Assembly: GCF_900116535.1 (NCBI RefSeq)
Contig: NZ_FPAU01000001.1
Location: forward strand, 635,687 to 699,686
Direction: 5' to 3'
Length of the DNA stretch: 64,000 nt
Source: Kosakonia arachidis
GTDB lineage: Bacteria > Pseudomonadota > Gammaproteobacteria > Enterobacterales > Enterobacteriaceae
The translations under genes and the position numbers were made by a program. Below are positions 54,511 to 64,000 of this stretch, in pieces. The first letter of the stretch is position 1; each line of letters starts with the position of its first letter. The notes under the pieces are model-generated. The model did no database searches, was not told where the DNA came from, and saw only the letters and a program-made list of their open reading frames with translations.

Positions 54511-55617
54511 ATGCGCCGTCTTCCCCTGTTGCTGCTGTTTCTTTCCGTCCCGGTATTTGCTGAGCCTGCGGCGGTGAAGGTTGATGTTCTGCAAGGCAAA
54601 CTCGATCACCCCTGGTCGCTGGCATTTTTACCCGATAATCATGGCATGTTAATCACTTTGCGTGGTGGTCAACTACGCTTGTGGCGGCCCGGTAAGGGGC
54701 TTTCCGACCCGATAAGCGGTGTACCGAACGTATGGGCGCACGGGCAGGGCGGCTTGCTGGATGTGGTGCTGGCGCCTGATTTTGCCCAGTCGCGCCGGGT
54801 ATGGCTAAGCTATGCGGAAGCGGACAAAGAAGGCAAAGCCGGTACCGCAGTCGGTTATGGTCGCCTGAGCGACGATTTCACCCGTCTGGAGTCGTTTCAA
54901 ACGGTGTTCCGCCAGCAGCCGAAACTCTCAACCGGTAACCACTTTGGCGGTCGGCTGGTGTTTGACGGCAAAGGATATCTGTGGATTGCGCTGGGCGAGA
55001 ACAATCAGCGCCCGACGGCGCAGGCGCTGGATAAATTGCAGGGCAAACTGGTACGGCTGACCGATCAGGGGAAAGTGCCGGATGACAACCCGTTTGTCGG
55101 TCGCAAAAATGCCCGTCCGGAGATCTGGTCATATGGCATTCGTAACCCGCAAGGAATGGCAATAAACCCATGGAGCCATGCTCTGTGGTGGCACGAACAC
55201 GGGCCGCGTGGCGGTGATGAAATTAATATTGTGCAAAAAGACAAAAATTACGGCTGGCCGATTGCCACCTGGGGCATCAACTACAGCGGGCTGAAAATTC
55301 CCGAGGCGAAAGGGCAGATTGTGCCTGGCACCGAACAGCCAATCTTCTACTGGCCGAAATCCCCGGCGATAAGTGGTATGGCATTCTATAACGCCGACAC
55401 TTTCCCACAGTGGAAAAAGAAACTCTTTATTGGCGCGCTCAAAGATGAAGATGTCATCGTGATGAGTGTTAATGGCGACAACGTTACGGAAGAGGGTCGC
55501 ATTCTTGCTGATCGTAAGCAGCGCATCCGCGATGTGCGCGTGGGGCCGGATGGCTACCTTTATGTGCTGACCGATTCTTCGGACGGCGAGCTGTGGAAAG
55601 TGCGTCCGGCTTCGTGA
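54511..55617 (+). CDS. yliI: PQQ-dependent aldose sugar dehydrogenase YliI
   Basis: 368 residues. Periplasmic soluble dehydrogenase of the GDH-B type using pyrroloquinoline quinone. Signal peptide MRRLPLLLLFLSVPVFA. Beta-propeller motifs include HPWSLAFLPD, GNHFGGRLVFD (with the catalytic His), SYGIRNPQGMAINP and HEHGPRGGDEIN with metal and cofactor ligands. Stand-alone gene, as in E. coli. Confidence 0.94.
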   Translation: MRRLPLLLLFLSVPVFAEPAAVKVDVLQGKLDHPWSLAFLPDNHGMLITLRGGQLRLWRPGKGLSDPISGVPNVWAHGQGGLLDVVLAPDFAQSRRVWLSYAEADKEGKAGTAVGYGRLSDDFTRLESFQTVFRQQPKLSTGNHFGGRLVFDGKGYLWIALGENNQRPTAQALDKLQGKLVRLTDQGKVPDDNPFVGRKNARPEIWSYGIRNPQGMAINPWSHALWWHEHGPRGGDEINIVQKDKNYGWPIATWGINYSGLKIPEAKGQIVPGTEQPIFYWPKSPAISGMAFYNADTFPQWKKKLFIGALKDEDVIVMSVNGDNVTEEGRILADRKQRIRDVRVGPDGYLYVLTDSSDGELWKVRPAS

Positions 55618-55676
55618 CGAAGGGGAAGCGCCGTTTGCCTGTTTGCCGATGATGGATATGGCGGAGTCGGTCGGGT

Positions 55677-55700
55677 TTACCGGGCATCCCTGCCCGGTAA
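55677..55700. terminator. Bidirectional terminator between yliI and gstB
   Basis: TTACCGGGCA at 55677-55686 pairs perfectly with 55691-55700 around TCCC, between convergent genes. Confidence 0.65.
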
Positions 55701-55709
55701 TGTCGGGTA

Positions 55710-56339
55710 TCAGGTTACCGGAATCATCACGGTTGTGCGGAACCCTGGACGTTCGCAAAGTTGTGCGTACCAGCGTTGTAGATTGGCGCGTGGCGCCCAG
55801 CTTAAATCGGGAATAGCAAACAGGTTGTAGATAAATGGGCCAACGGCGATATCGGCGCAGCCAAAGCTTTCGCCGGAAAACCAGATCTGTTCCGCCAGCG
55901 CGTTATCAAGAATAGCTAACATTCCTTCAAGCGATTGTATTGCTGCCGCAATCGCGGCGTTATCCCGCTGCTCTGGCGGCGTGCGCACCAGTCCAATCAT
56001 CACCTGGGCATATTTCGGCGCCAGGGTGCCAATCGTCCAGTCCATCCACTTTTCCCCTTCTGCGCGCACGGCGGGAGTTTCAATCCACAGGCGGCCCTGA
56101 CCATATTGGGTGGCAAGATAACGCACGATGGTGTTTGATTCCCACAGCACAACGCCGGTTTCATCGTCACGCAGCAACGGCACCAGCCCATTCGGGTTCA
56201 TCGCCAGATATTCGGCATCGTGATTCAGGCCAAATTGCCCACCCGCCAGAATATGCTCGTACGGCAACTCCAGTTCTTCCAGCAGCCAACGAACTTTTTT
56301 GACATTAGTTGAGTTATTCCTGCCCCATAGCGTTATCAT
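55710..56339 (-). CDS. gstB: Glutathione S-transferase GstB (YliJ)
   Basis: 209 residues. The N-terminal glutathione site is formed by [23 protein letters not shown] and [15 protein letters not shown], with a helical C-terminal domain and the [16 protein letters not shown] segment typical of E. coli GstB, which can detoxify bromoacetate. Start at 56339 (MITLWGR) taken from E. coli; the frame extends 13 codons further. Confidence 0.93.
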   Translation of the reverse strand: MITLWGRNNSTNVKKVRWLLEELELPYEHILAGGQFGLNHDAEYLAMNPNGLVPLLRDDETGVVLWESNTIVRYLATQYGQGRLWIETPAVRAEGEKWMDWTIGTLAPKYAQVMIGLVRTPPEQRDNAAIAAAIQSLEGMLAILDNALAEQIWFSGESFGCADIAVGPFIYNLFAIPDLSWAPRANLQRWYAQLCERPGFRTTVMIPVT

Positions 56340-56573
56340 TTTTACCCCTTTGAAGTGGATCTCTGTCAGGGGATTCATGGTGGGGGAAAGTTAACGTTCT
56401 GGCAACGACTTAGAAAAAGATCGCACAAAGTGAGCGCAACACCCTGTTATTGCATAAACTTTAAAAACTTTACTCACCGACGGTTTTTTTCGCTCCGTTT
56501 GTGCGCTATTACTCACCGTTTGTTGCGGCACGTGTTGTGACGTTTGTTTGAATGGATACTCGGGTGGCTATCT

Positions 56574-57782
56574 ATGACGCATTTCGCTTTATCCCTTCGC
56601 AGCCTGGCTGCGGGCTCCGCGCTGTTATTTCTCTTTTCTCCTTCACTCTACGCGGTTGAACAAAACTCGGATCCGGCCGCGCCGCCGGTTGACGCACGCG
56701 CATGGATCCTGATGGATTACGCCAGCGGCAAAGTGCTGGCTGAAGGTAATGCCGACGAGAAACTCGATCCCGCCAGCCTCACCAAACTGATGACCAGCTA
56801 TGTGGTGGGCCAGGCGCTGAAAGCCGGAAAAATTCATCTCACCGATACGGTAACCATCGGTAAAGATGCCTGGGCGACCGGCAACCCGGTACTGCGTGGT
56901 TCTACGCTGATGTTTCTGAAACCGGGCGATCAGGTGTCGGTCGCGGATTTGAATAAAGGGGTGATTATTCAGTCCGGCAACGATGCCTGCATCGCCATTG
57001 CTGACTATGTCGCCGGGAGCCAGGATGCATTCGTCAGCCTGATGAACAGCTATGCGCAGAAACTGGGGCTGACCAATACCACCTTTAAAACCGTACACGG
57101 TCTGAATGCGCCGGGCCAGTTCAGTACCGCGCGCGATATGGCGCTACTCGGGAAAGCCTTAATTCATGATGTGCCCGATGAGTACGCCATTCACAAGGAA
57201 AAAGAGTTCACTTTTGATAAGATCCACCAGCCGAACCGTAACCGGCTGCTGTGGAACACCAGTATGAATGTGGACGGCATGAAAACCGGCACGACCGACG
57301 GCGCCGGTTACAATCTGGTGGCTTCCGCGACACAGGGCGATATGCGCCTGATCTCGGTGGTGCTGGGCGCGAAAACCGACCGCATCCGCTTTAATGAATC
57401 CGAGAAACTCCTCAGCTGGGGTTTCCGCTTCTTCGATACCGTGACGCCAATCAAACCCGATGCCACTTTTGTCACACAGCGCGTCTGGTTTGGCGACAGT
57501 AGCGAAGCGAAGCTCGGCGCGGGTGAGGCGGGCTCGATCACTATCCCGAAAGGGCAGCTTAATAATTTGAAAGCGAGCTACACGCTGACGCAGCCGGAAC
57601 TGCAGGCGCCGCTGAGCAAAGGCCAGGTGGTGGGCACGATCAATTTTCAACTGAACGGTAAAACCATCGAACAGCGTCCACTGGTGGTGATGGAAGCGGT
57701 ACAAGAGGCCGGGTTTATCGGCCGGATCTGGGATTTCGTTATGTTGAAATTCCACCAGTGGTTTGGCGGCTGGTTCTCCTGA
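56574..57782 (+). CDS. dacC: D-alanyl-D-alanine carboxypeptidase DacC (PBP6)
   Basis: 402 residues. Periplasmic penicillin-binding protein trimming peptidoglycan pentapeptides. Signal peptide ends near LYAVEQ. Active-site motifs are SLTK (nucleophile Ser), SGN and KTGT. C-terminal beta domain and an amphipathic anchor helix ([19 protein letters not shown]). Start at 56574 (MTHFALSL) by comparison with E. coli; an ATG ten codons earlier is less likely. Confidence 0.95.
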   Translation: MTHFALSLRSLAAGSALLFLFSPSLYAVEQNSDPAAPPVDARAWILMDYASGKVLAEGNADEKLDPASLTKLMTSYVVGQALKAGKIHLTDTVTIGKDAWATGNPVLRGSTLMFLKPGDQVSVADLNKGVIIQSGNDACIAIADYVAGSQDAFVSLMNSYAQKLGLTNTTFKTVHGLNAPGQFSTARDMALLGKALIHDVPDEYAIHKEKEFTFDKIHQPNRNRLLWNTSMNVDGMKTGTTDGAGYNLVASATQGDMRLISVVLGAKTDRIRFNESEKLLSWGFRFFDTVTPIKPDATFVTQRVWFGDSSEAKLGAGEAGSITIPKGQLNNLKASYTLTQPELQAPLSKGQVVGTINFQLNGKTIEQRPLVVMEAVQEAGFIGRIWDFVMLKFHQWFGGWFS

Positions 57783-57787
57783 CGTTA

Positions 57788-57817
57788 ACTGACCGTGCCC
57801 CGCTGGGCACGGTCAGT
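57788..57817. terminator. 13-bp stem terminator between dacC and deoR
   Basis: ACTGACCGTGCCC pairs perfectly with GGGCACGGTCAGT around CGCT. It touches the last codons of deoR on the other strand and serves both convergent genes. Confidence 0.75.
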
Positions 57818-58571
57818 ACATCAATGTGATTTGCTGCTGTTCTGCGAACTGCACCATGCTGTTATCCGGACGGCAGTCGCTGGCAATCACGTCAAACTGG
57901 CTGAGCGCGCTCATGCAGGCCGGGCGCACTTTACCGAATTTGCTGTGATCCACCACCAGGACGTGATATTGCGCACTCTCCATTGCCCAGTGTTTCACCG
58001 GCAACTCTTCAAGATTAAAACAGGTCGCGCCCTGTTGTGCATGCACGCCTGCCGCCGAATAGAAGGCGATGTCCGGGCACAGATTTTTCAGCGTCTCATT
58101 AAAATTCAGAGGCTTGAAAATAGCATTGCTGGCATGAAATTCGCCGCCGCACAGGATTGCGCGGCAAAGCGGTTTTTCCTGTAACGCCAGAAAAGTATTC
58201 AGAGAGTAGCAAACGCCGATAAATGGTAAATCGTCAGGAATGGCGTCAATTACCCACGGCATGGTGGTGCCGCAATCGAAGAAGGCCATCTGATGCGCGT
58301 GCAACAGCGCCGCAGCCTGCTTTGCGGCGCGGCGTTTCTCTTCGACAAGCCGGGTTTTTTGATCACTTAAAAGATAGTGGCTGGCCGCGCGCGGCTCCAG
58401 CACGATATAGCCGCCCAGCAGAACCACAGGAGCGCTGTTGGTACTGAGATCGCGGCGAATAGTCATCTCTGAAACGCCAAGCAGCATTGCTGCCTCTTTC
58501 AGATGCAGCTTGTCACTGTGCCTGAGCGCCGTCAGTAGCTGGCTAATCCGTTCGTCACGTCTTGTTTCCAT
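57813..58571 (-). CDS. deoR: Deoxyribonucleoside repressor DeoR
   Basis: 252 residues as in E. coli. N-terminal DeoR helix-turn-helix (HLKEAAMLLGVSEMTIRRDL) and a sugar-phosphate-sensing domain (AFFDCGTTMPWVIDA). Represses deoxynucleoside catabolism genes and is released by deoxyribose 5-phosphate. Follows ybjG on the same strand after a terminator. Confidence 0.95.
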   Translation of the reverse strand: METRRDERISQLLTALRHSDKLHLKEAAMLLGVSEMTIRRDLSTNSAPVVLLGGYIVLEPRAASHYLLSDQKTRLVEEKRRAAKQAAALLHAHQMAFFDCGTTMPWVIDAIPDDLPFIGVCYSLNTFLALQEKPLCRAILCGGEFHASNAIFKPLNFNETLKNLCPDIAFYSAAGVHAQQGATCFNLEELPVKHWAMESAQYHVLVVDHSKFGKVRPACMSALSQFDVIASDCRPDNSMVQFAEQQQITLMY

Positions 58572-58593
58572 ATTTCCCCTGAATAAAACAAAA

Positions 58594-58612
58594 GCCCTGC
58601 ATTGAGCAGGGC
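58594..58612 (-). terminator. Intrinsic terminator of ybjG
   Basis: GCCCTGC pairs with GCAGGGC around ATTGA. On the minus strand it is followed by TTTTGTTTT, a proper T-run. Placed between ybjG and deoR. Confidence 0.85.
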
Positions 58613-58637
58613 GTTCATCTTACCTTTGGTGGTGGGG

Positions 58638-59246
58638 TTAGTCACGTACCCAGCCACGGCGAATCAGCGTTGCAAAGCAGAACCGATAAATCTGCTGAAT
58701 GATACGATAGAGCGCCGGACCAAAAGCTTGCCACAGGATTTGCGCGCTCAGACAACCGCTGATGCCGACGACCAGCGCGCCGAACATATCCAGCGGCCAG
58801 TGGACGCCAAGATAGACGCGGGACCAGGCGATCGCCAGACCAACCGCCATTAGCACAGCGCCCGACCACAGGCGGTGCCAGGCGAGGAAAGCCACGGCAA
58901 AAGTAAAGATGACTGTACCGTGGTCGCTTGGGAAAGAACTGTCCGGCGCATGCGGCAGGAAGTTATAGCCGACATGATCGGCAAAGGGGCGGTCGTGGGG
59001 AAAAAAGTGGCCTAATAACAGTGAGATGCTCATGCTGACTACTATCGCCATCGAAATTTTAATCACCAGTTGACGTTGGGCGCTAACCTGATGATGGGGG
59101 CCCCATAGCCAAAGACCTACCGCCAGTAGTGGTACAATGCTAATGAGATCGCTGGCGCTAAATTCGGCCAGCGCAATTAACCAGCGTGGGGAGTCGGGCG
59201 TTGCGTTAATCCAGTAGAACAGCGTGTGATTGAGGCTCTCTAACAT
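58638..59246 (-). CDS. ybjG: Undecaprenyl-diphosphatase YbjG (BcrC type)
   Basis: 202 residues, PAP2-family membrane phosphatase recycling undecaprenyl diphosphate for cell-wall synthesis. Motifs in order: HDRPF (with upstream Lys region), SFPSDHGT and SRVYLGVHWPLD, carrying the catalytic His residues. Four to six membrane helices. Divergent from mdfA; a PhoP-box-like sequence lies upstream. Confidence 0.94.
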   Translation of the reverse strand: MLESLNHTLFYWINATPDSPRWLIALAEFSASDLISIVPLLAVGLWLWGPHHQVSAQRQLVIKISMAIVVSMSISLLLGHFFPHDRPFADHVGYNFLPHAPDSSFPSDHGTVIFTFAVAFLAWHRLWSGAVLMAVGLAIAWSRVYLGVHWPLDMFGALVVGISGCLSAQILWQAFGPALYRIIQQIYRFCFATLIRRGWVRD

Positions 59247-59350
59247 AGGTTTGTTACTCTTTGATTAAACGACCGCATTTGCACGAAAGCGCCCACCTTA
59301 AAAGCGCGTCGACAAACGGTAAAGGGGTTTTATCTTACACCCCGGAGAGT

Positions 59351-59367
59351 TAGACGATTCTTAAACA
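59351..59367 (-). promoter_or_regulatory. PhoP-box-like direct repeat upstream of ybjG
   Basis: On the minus strand TGTTTA-N5-CGTCTA resembles the PhoP consensus of two GTTTA half sites 5 bases apart, with the second half imperfect. It is 105 bases before the ybjG start; ybjG is PhoP-linked in enteric bacteria. Confidence 0.35.
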
Positions 59368-59520
59368 AAACCGTAATAATTGCGCACATTACATCCAGGC
59401 GATTAAGAAAACCTTAATTGGCCGAAAAGCGCTAAATTTAGGCAATGGCTGTAAATGCGCTATCACTGCCGGACGGCTTTTATTACACTCTGCGCGATTT
59501 TTCATAGATGAAGAGACTGC

Positions 59521-60753
59521 ATGCAAAACTATTCCTTATCGGGCCAACGTCTGGGACGACGGGCGCTACTCTTTCCCATTTGCCTGGTGCTTTACGAATT
59601 CTCGACTTACATCGGCAATGACATGATCCAACCCGGCATGTTGGCCGTGGTGGAGCAGTACAACGCTGGGATCGAATGGGTGCCAACATCCATGACCGCT
59701 TACCTGGCGGGTGGCATGTTTTTACAGTGGCTCTTGGGGCCGCTGTCGGATCGCATTGGCCGCCGTCCGGTGATGCTGACCGGCGTGGTGTGGTTCATTG
59801 TGACCTGCCTTGCCACGCTGCTGGCGCAAAACATCGAACAATTCACGCTGCTGCGTTTTTTACAGGGCATCAGCCTGTGCTTTATTGGCGCGGTGGGCTA
59901 CGCCGCGATTCAGGAATCCTTTGAAGAGGCAGTGTGTATTAAAATCACTGCGCTGATGGCCAATGTGGCGCTGATTGCGCCGCTGCTTGGCCCTCTGGTG
60001 GGGGCCGCCTGGGTCCATGCCGCGCCGTGGCAGGGGATGTTTGTGTTGTTCGCGCTGCTGGCGGCGTTCTCCTTCTTTGGTCTGCAAAAAGCGATGCCGG
60101 AAACGGCGACCCGTCTTGGGGAGCCACTCTCGCTGAAGGCGTTGTGGCGCGATTATGCGGAAGTCATGAAAAACCTGCGTTTTGTCGCCGGTGCGCTGGC
60201 GACGGGGTTTGTCAGCCTGCCGTTACTGGCGTGGATCGCCCAATCGCCAATTATCATCATTAGCGGTGAACAACTCAGTAGCTATCAGTACGGCCTGTTG
60301 CAGGTGCCGATTTTCGGCGCGTTGATTCTCGGTAACCTGGCGCTGGCGCGTTTGACGTCGCGGCGCACCGTACGGGCTCTGATCATTATGGGCGGCTGGC
60401 CGATTGCTGCCGGGTTGCTGCTGGCGACAGTTGCGACGTTGGTGTCATCACATGCTTATTTGTGGATGACTGCCGGGTTGAGCCTCTACGCTTTTGGCAT
60501 CGGGCTGGCGAATGCCGGGCTGGTGCGCCTGACACTGTTCGCCAGCGAGATGAGTAAGGGCACGGTGTCGGCAGCGATGGGCATGTTGCAGATGTTCATC
60601 TTTACCGTCGGTATCGAAATCAGCAAACATGCCTGGCTGGCGGGTGGCAATGGTCTGTTCAGCCTTTTCAACCTGGTAAACGGTGCGTTGTGGATTGGCT
60701 TGATGGTGGTGTTTCTGCGCGATAAGCGCGTGGGGAATTCGCTGGACAGTTAA
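59521..60753 (+). CDS. mdfA: Multidrug:H+ antiporter MdfA (Cmr)
   Basis: 410 residues, same as E. coli. Twelve-helix MFS drug exporter with broad range, including chloramphenicol and cationic drugs. Glu26 and Asp34 in [15 protein letters not shown], the membrane-embedded acidic residues important for substrate and proton binding, are present. The loop 2-3 motif [13 protein letters not shown] is intact. Confidence 0.95.
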   Translation: MQNYSLSGQRLGRRALLFPICLVLYEFSTYIGNDMIQPGMLAVVEQYNAGIEWVPTSMTAYLAGGMFLQWLLGPLSDRIGRRPVMLTGVVWFIVTCLATLLAQNIEQFTLLRFLQGISLCFIGAVGYAAIQESFEEAVCIKITALMANVALIAPLLGPLVGAAWVHAAPWQGMFVLFALLAAFSFFGLQKAMPETATRLGEPLSLKALWRDYAEVMKNLRFVAGALATGFVSLPLLAWIAQSPIIIISGEQLSSYQYGLLQVPIFGALILGNLALARLTSRRTVRALIIMGGWPIAAGLLLATVATLVSSHAYLWMTAGLSLYAFGIGLANAGLVRLTLFASEMSKGTVSAAMGMLQMFIFTVGIEISKHAWLAGGNGLFSLFNLVNGALWIGLMVVFLRDKRVGNSLDS

Positions 60754-60780
60754 GGCGGCGGCACGTCTGTGCGCCGCCTT
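60752..60780. terminator. Bidirectional terminator between mdfA and ybjJ
   Basis: AAGGCGGCG pairs with CGCCGCCTT, with an inner GCAC/GTGC stem. Strong GC-rich hairpin overlapping the mdfA stop, between convergent genes. Confidence 0.75.
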
Positions 60781-60784
60781 GCGG

Positions 60785-61987
60785 TTAACAGGTTTCCGCT
60801 TGTGCTTCCGGGGCCGGTTTTGCCACGGCGCGGGCGACCAGCGCGGCAATCAGCACCAGACTGAGTACCACCAGCATGGCGCTGCGCAAGCCGTAGTGCT
60901 CGCCGAGAAAACCGAGCAGCGGCGGGCCGACGAGGAAAGCCAGGTAACCGGTGGTTGCTACCACGCTAACGCGGGTAGGGGCATCCGGGCCGGTGTCGCT
61001 GGCGGCTGAGATGGTCAGCGGGAACCCCAGAGATGCGCCAAGTCCCCACAAAATCACCGACACGCCTGCCACCCAGGCGCTGTCGACAAAGATAATCAAA
61101 CCAATTCCCAGGGCACCCATTAGTGCGCTGGCACGAACCACCGTCACGCGATTATAGCGATCGATAAACCAGCCGCCGGTAAAACGGCCAATAGTCATGC
61201 CAAGGGTGAAACCTGCGTAGATCAGTGAGCCGGAAGTAGGGCTAAAACCGTGGCCGTCCACCATCAGCAGCGGCAACCAGTCGTTGGCGGAACCTTCTGC
61301 GAACGCCATCGCCAGCACCACCACGCCAATCAGCAACAATTGGCTATCGCGCCAGAAGGGGATTCCCTTCTTCCTCTGTGCGTTCTCTTCTGCGGAGTTT
61401 TTGCCGGTGCCATCCGGAATAGCGGCAATCGCCACGATAATCGGCAAAATAGCGACCAGCGCCGCCAACAGAATATGCACATTGGCAGTGAGGCCGAGCG
61501 CGGTTAACGTCATGCCGATCCCCGCGCCGACCAGCGTGCCGAAGCTGTAAAAACCGTGCATCATTGGTAGCACGGTTTTATTCATTTCGCGTTCGACCTC
61601 CGCACCTTCAATATTCATCGCGACTTCGCCCGCGCCGAGGCTGCCGCCGAACACGGCCAGCCCGATGGCAAACAGCAGCGGTGAAGCGACCCACAGCGCG
61701 AGGCTGAGGATAATCATGCCGAGCACGGAAAAGGACATGCTGGCGCGGATCACTTTGCGTGCGCCGAAGCGTTTAACCAGCCACGCGGAAGAGAGAATAC
61801 CGCTCATGGAACCGATCGACAGGCCAAACAGCACGCCGCCCATTTCCGCCGTCGAGACGGACAAAATATCGCGGATTGCAGGCGTACGCGTTGCCCAGGA
61901 GGCCATCAGTAATCCGGGCAGAAAAAAGAAAGTAAACAGCGCCCATAGACGGTTGCGCAGGGCATTGCGGGAGGCGGTTGCGGTCAT
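60785..61987 (-). CDS. ybjJ: MFS transporter YbjJ
   Basis: 400 residues with about 12 membrane segments. The loop motif near the start ([21 protein letters not shown]) and [22 protein letters not shown] are typical of the YbjJ/fucose-permease-like branch. Substrate unknown. Start at 61987 (MTATASRN) chosen from family; the frame is open upstream across the regulator's promoter but unsupported there. Divergent from rcdA, 88 bases apart. Confidence 0.9.
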   Translation of the reverse strand: MTATASRNALRNRLWALFTFFFLPGLLMASWATRTPAIRDILSVSTAEMGGVLFGLSIGSMSGILSSAWLVKRFGARKVIRASMSFSVLGMIILSLALWVASPLLFAIGLAVFGGSLGAGEVAMNIEGAEVEREMNKTVLPMMHGFYSFGTLVGAGIGMTLTALGLTANVHILLAALVAILPIIVAIAAIPDGTGKNSAEENAQRKKGIPFWRDSQLLLIGVVVLAMAFAEGSANDWLPLLMVDGHGFSPTSGSLIYAGFTLGMTIGRFTGGWFIDRYNRVTVVRASALMGALGIGLIIFVDSAWVAGVSVILWGLGASLGFPLTISAASDTGPDAPTRVSVVATTGYLAFLVGPPLLGFLGEHYGLRSAMLVVLSLVLIAALVARAVAKPAPEAQAETC

Positions 61988-62042
61988 AGCTTCACGTCGG
62001 AACGTCGGAAAATGAAAAGGTAAGACAACACTAGCAAGGAAG

Positions 62043-62056
62043 TGTACATTTGTACA
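62043..62056. promoter_or_regulatory. Operator-like repeat TGTACATTTGTACA
   Basis: Two TGTACA palindromes two bases apart in the divergent promoter region of ybjJ and rcdA, 20 bases before the regulator start. Suits a TetR-family dimer acting on both genes. Confidence 0.55.
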
Positions 62057-62075
62057 TAAATCCGTGAGAGGCGCT

Positions 62076-62618
62076 ATGGCACGACGACCGAACGACCCGC
62101 AGCGGCGCGACCGCATTCTTGAAGCGACGCTGGACACTATCGCCGAATGCGGCATCCAGGCGGTAACCCACCGCAAAATCGCCAGCTGTGCGGATGTCCC
62201 GCTCGGCTCGATGACTTACTATTTTTCTGGCATTGATGCGCTGCTGGAAGAGGCATTCAGCCGCTTTACCGGCCAGATGTCAGCCCAGTACGCCGCTTTT
62301 TTTGAGGGTGTCGACAGCCCGGCACGGGCCTGTGATGCGCTTACAGACCTGATCTACGGCGCGCAGGTGACCACCGCGCGCAATATGGAACTGATGTACC
62401 AGCTCTATGCGTTTATGAGCCGCCAGCCAATGTTGAAAAGCGTGATGCAAAACTGGATGCGATCCAGCCAGACGACACTTGAACGCTGGTTTGATCCGGT
62501 CACGGCACGCGCGCTGGATGCCTTTATCGAAGGGATGACGCTGCACTTTGTGACCGACAGGCAGCCGCTGAGCCGCGAAGAGATCCGCCTAATGATTGGC
62601 CGTATCGCCGGGCTCTGA
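62076..62618 (+). CDS. rcdA: TetR-family regulator RcdA (YbjK)
   Basis: 180 residues. N-terminal TetR helix-turn-helix ([35 protein letters not shown]) and an all-helical ligand domain ending with [18 protein letters not shown]. In E. coli RcdA activates csgD and affects biofilm. Start at 62076 with GAGAGG 5 bases upstream. Divergent from ybjJ; its 3' end overlaps the next, convergent gene by 30 bases. Confidence 0.88.
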   Translation: MARRPNDPQRRDRILEATLDTIAECGIQAVTHRKIASCADVPLGSMTYYFSGIDALLEEAFSRFTGQMSAQYAAFFEGVDSPARACDALTDLIYGAQVTTARNMELMYQLYAFMSRQPMLKSVMQNWMRSSQTTLERWFDPVTARALDAFIEGMTLHFVTDRQPLSREEIRLMIGRIAGL

Positions 62619-63335
62619 GCGGTATGCGTTATCCTGCAACCGGCAGGCACGACGGCTGACATCCAGCGCCAGGCACAGCGCGACATCGTGGGCAAAACCT
62701 CTATCCTGAAGCTCTCTTGCTGAGGCACAGTGATGCAAATCAGCGAGGCTGCTTTCACCAAATGCCGCCGCTGCCGCATGGGCTTCCGGGGATAGATGGC
62801 GTTTGCCGAGGGCGGCAATAATCGCGCCTGCCGCCAGATAATCCTCTACCGCCGGGCGCAGGCTACCATCCGGCCAGCGCTCTCCGGCCGGGATCAGCAA
62901 AATGCGTTGAAAACCGGCGCAGGCCTGTGCGGTGGCACTCCGGTTGCGGAAGCAGCCGCTAAATACCGCCGCGCCGCAATCGCGTGCTTTGAAGGCGATC
63001 GTCGAACCGTTCGGCGAGGGCAGCACCAGCCGGTGCCCGGCGGGAATATCGCGCAATGAGGTCGGTGAGAGCGTATAGCAATCGCCACTGAATGTGCGTT
63101 CGAAACTGGCGACATCTGCATCGTTCTCCTGTGCATAGCGCAGCGCGCTGTCATCTTTCCACGGCCATGGGTAGATCAGTGCATCGTTATCATTTGCCAG
63201 GCTGACGCAGGTGGAAAACGACATCACATCGACAATCACCACGCAATCTGCTTCGTGCGCCAGATGTTCTGCCGCCGCTAAACCCCACTCCAGCCGCACT
63301 TCAAACGGGTTTTGGTTGTACCAGGCATTGCTCAT
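62589..63335 (-). CDS. ComB-family 2-phosphosulfolactate phosphatase homologue
   Basis: 248 residues. ComB enzymes dephosphorylate 2-phosphosulfolactate in coenzyme M or sulfolactate metabolism. Family marks are [15 protein letters not shown] near the N-terminus, [11 protein letters not shown], and [26 protein letters not shown]. In an enteric bacterium the true substrate may differ. Start at 63335 ([11 protein letters not shown]); an upstream in-frame ATG would add 22 residues, and neither has a clear ribosome site. Not part of the K-12 order, where ybjL and the rybB RNA follow rcdA. Confidence 0.8.
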   Translation of the reverse strand: MSNAWYNQNPFEVRLEWGLAAAEHLAHEADCVVIVDVMSFSTCVSLANDNDALIYPWPWKDDSALRYAQENDADVASFERTFSGDCYTLSPTSLRDIPAGHRLVLPSPNGSTIAFKARDCGAAVFSGCFRNRSATAQACAGFQRILLIPAGERWPDGSLRPAVEDYLAAGAIIAALGKRHLSPEAHAAAAAFGESSLADLHHCASARELQDRGFAHDVALCLALDVSRRACRLQDNAYRSEPGDTANH

Positions 63336-63600
63336 CAGGGGAGGCCTCTGTTCGTTGTCGTCCGCTAATAAAGCAGAATAGTGCGATAAAAAACAGTTCA
63401 TTGGCGATCTGCTGGCAAAGTGCCTGGATAAACGCATCTACAATTCAGATGAATTTCATCCGATTATTGGATTTGACGTTAAAAAAATCGCTGGTAACGT
63501 CTGTGATGTCCATTCCCGCTTTGCCTGCCCTCCCATATTTTTTAATGAGAATGGAGAGGTGCATGATGCGAGGTCGATTCACGATAGTGGGGTGGTTATA
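63336..63600. other. Intergenic region, nothing supported
   Basis: Divergent control region between the ComB homologue and the alpha/beta hydrolase. I see no recognisable RNA gene; in particular the RybB sRNA, which follows rcdA in E. coli, is not here. Confidence 0.5.
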
Positions 63601-64000
63601 ATGGCGAATATTTCAGCTTCGGCATTGGCTTCTGACCATGAACTGGCGGGCAATACGCCTGGCGCGGAAGTCATTAATGTTAAAAAATCCCGCGAGCAGA
63701 TAGATTTACTGAGCAATATCGTTTACAGCCAGATTCGGAATGTACGTTCCGTTCGCCAATTAAACATGTCACTCCTGGTTCCACGCACCAGCGCGCTGAA
63801 ACCAGCCCTCATCTACTTCCCTGGTGGCGGTTTTATTTCCACCGATTACGACCAATTTATTGAAATGCGTATGGCGCTGGCAGAGGCGGGATTTGTTGTC
63901 GCCGCGGCGGAGTACCGTGTTGTGCCGGATACTTTCCCGGCGCCGCTGGAAGATGGTAAAGCTGCAGTGCGCTATTTACGCGAACATGCGAAGGCGTACA
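63601..64000 (+). CDS. Alpha/beta hydrolase (HSL/acetyl-esterase type), N-terminal part cut by window end
   Basis: 133 residues present. The oxyanion-hole motif IYFPGGGFIS (HGGG-like, with Phe-Pro for His) and YRVVPDTFPAPLEDGKAAVRYL are typical of the hormone-sensitive-lipase/Aes family of esterases. The nucleophile elbow lies beyond the window. Start ATG at 63601 has GGGGTGG about 6 bases upstream. No signal peptide. Confidence 0.78.
   Translation, partial: MANISASALASDHELAGNTPGAEVINVKKSREQIDLLSNIVYSQIRNVRSVRQLNMSLLVPRTSALKPALIYFPGGGFISTDYDQFIEMRMALAEAGFVVAAAEYRVVPDTFPAPLEDGKAAVRYLREHAKAY

Noticed and set aside
62619-63600. RybB small RNA expected after rcdA from the E. coli order.
   Set aside because: No matching sequence; the interval is taken by the ComB homologue.

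Overview
The window reads as chromosome of an Enterobacteriaceae member close to Kosakonia/Enterobacter. The backbone follows the E. coli K-12 order ybiR - ybiS - ybiT - ybiU - ybiV - ybiW - ybiY - fsaA - moeB - moeA - iaaA - gsiABCD - rimO - bssR - yliI - gstB - dacC - deoR - ybjG - mdfA - ybjJ - rcdA. Several cassettes not in K-12 are inserted, and yliE/yliF are missing between gsiD and rimO. The genus is an inference from synteny; no rRNA or tRNA gene was seen.

Region by region: (1) 1-9660: end of ybiR, a tripartite drug-efflux operon (HlyD adaptor, DHA2 pump, NodT-type lipoprotein), an aldo/keto reductase, and a beta-glucoside cassette (GH1 phospho-glucosidase, PTS EIIC, GntR repressor) with a doubled palindromic operator. 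(2) 9666-18876: ybiS, ybiT, a GH31 glucosidase plus MFS transporter with a divergent LacI regulator, and ybiU. (3) 19037-34069: ybiV, ybiW/ybiY (glycyl-radical enzyme and activase), fsaA, moeBA, iaaA, the glutathione importer gsiABCD, and rimO. A TTTCAT..GAAA palindrome lies before ybiU, ybiV and between ybiY and fsaA, suggesting one small regulon.

(4) 34112-43205: an AT-rich, mosaic accessory region starting with a frameshifted, truncated serine recombinase 42 bp from rimO. It carries candidate type VI secretion effector/immunity modules: a Tlde1-like L,D-transpeptidase-fold protein with a membrane partner, a helical membrane-active candidate with a membrane partner, and a PAAR-tipped putative permuted papain-fold enzyme with a membrane partner. 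It also holds an esterase remnant, a GNAT acetyltransferase, a 110-bp direct repeat flanking the PAAR module, and a P4-phage-like antisense immunity leader.

(5) 43277-53852: a glutathione transferase divergent from a guanidine-assimilation operon: ABC importer, two DUF1989 carboxyguanidine deiminase subunits, guanidine carboxylase and allophanate hydrolase. Guanidine is carboxylated, deiminated to allophanate and hydrolysed to ammonia and CO2. Control elements visible are an NtrC box, a near-perfect sigma-54 promoter, a guanidine-I (ykkC) riboswitch at the head, and inside the operon, just before the carboxylase gene, two ACGA-loop hairpins that look like a guanidine-II (mini-ykkC) riboswitch. 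I consider this layered control the most interesting signal in the window.

(6) 53956-64000: bssR with a duplicated terminator hairpin, yliI, gstB, dacC, deoR, ybjG, mdfA, ybjJ, rcdA, a ComB-family phosphatase and the start of an alpha/beta hydrolase cut by the window end.
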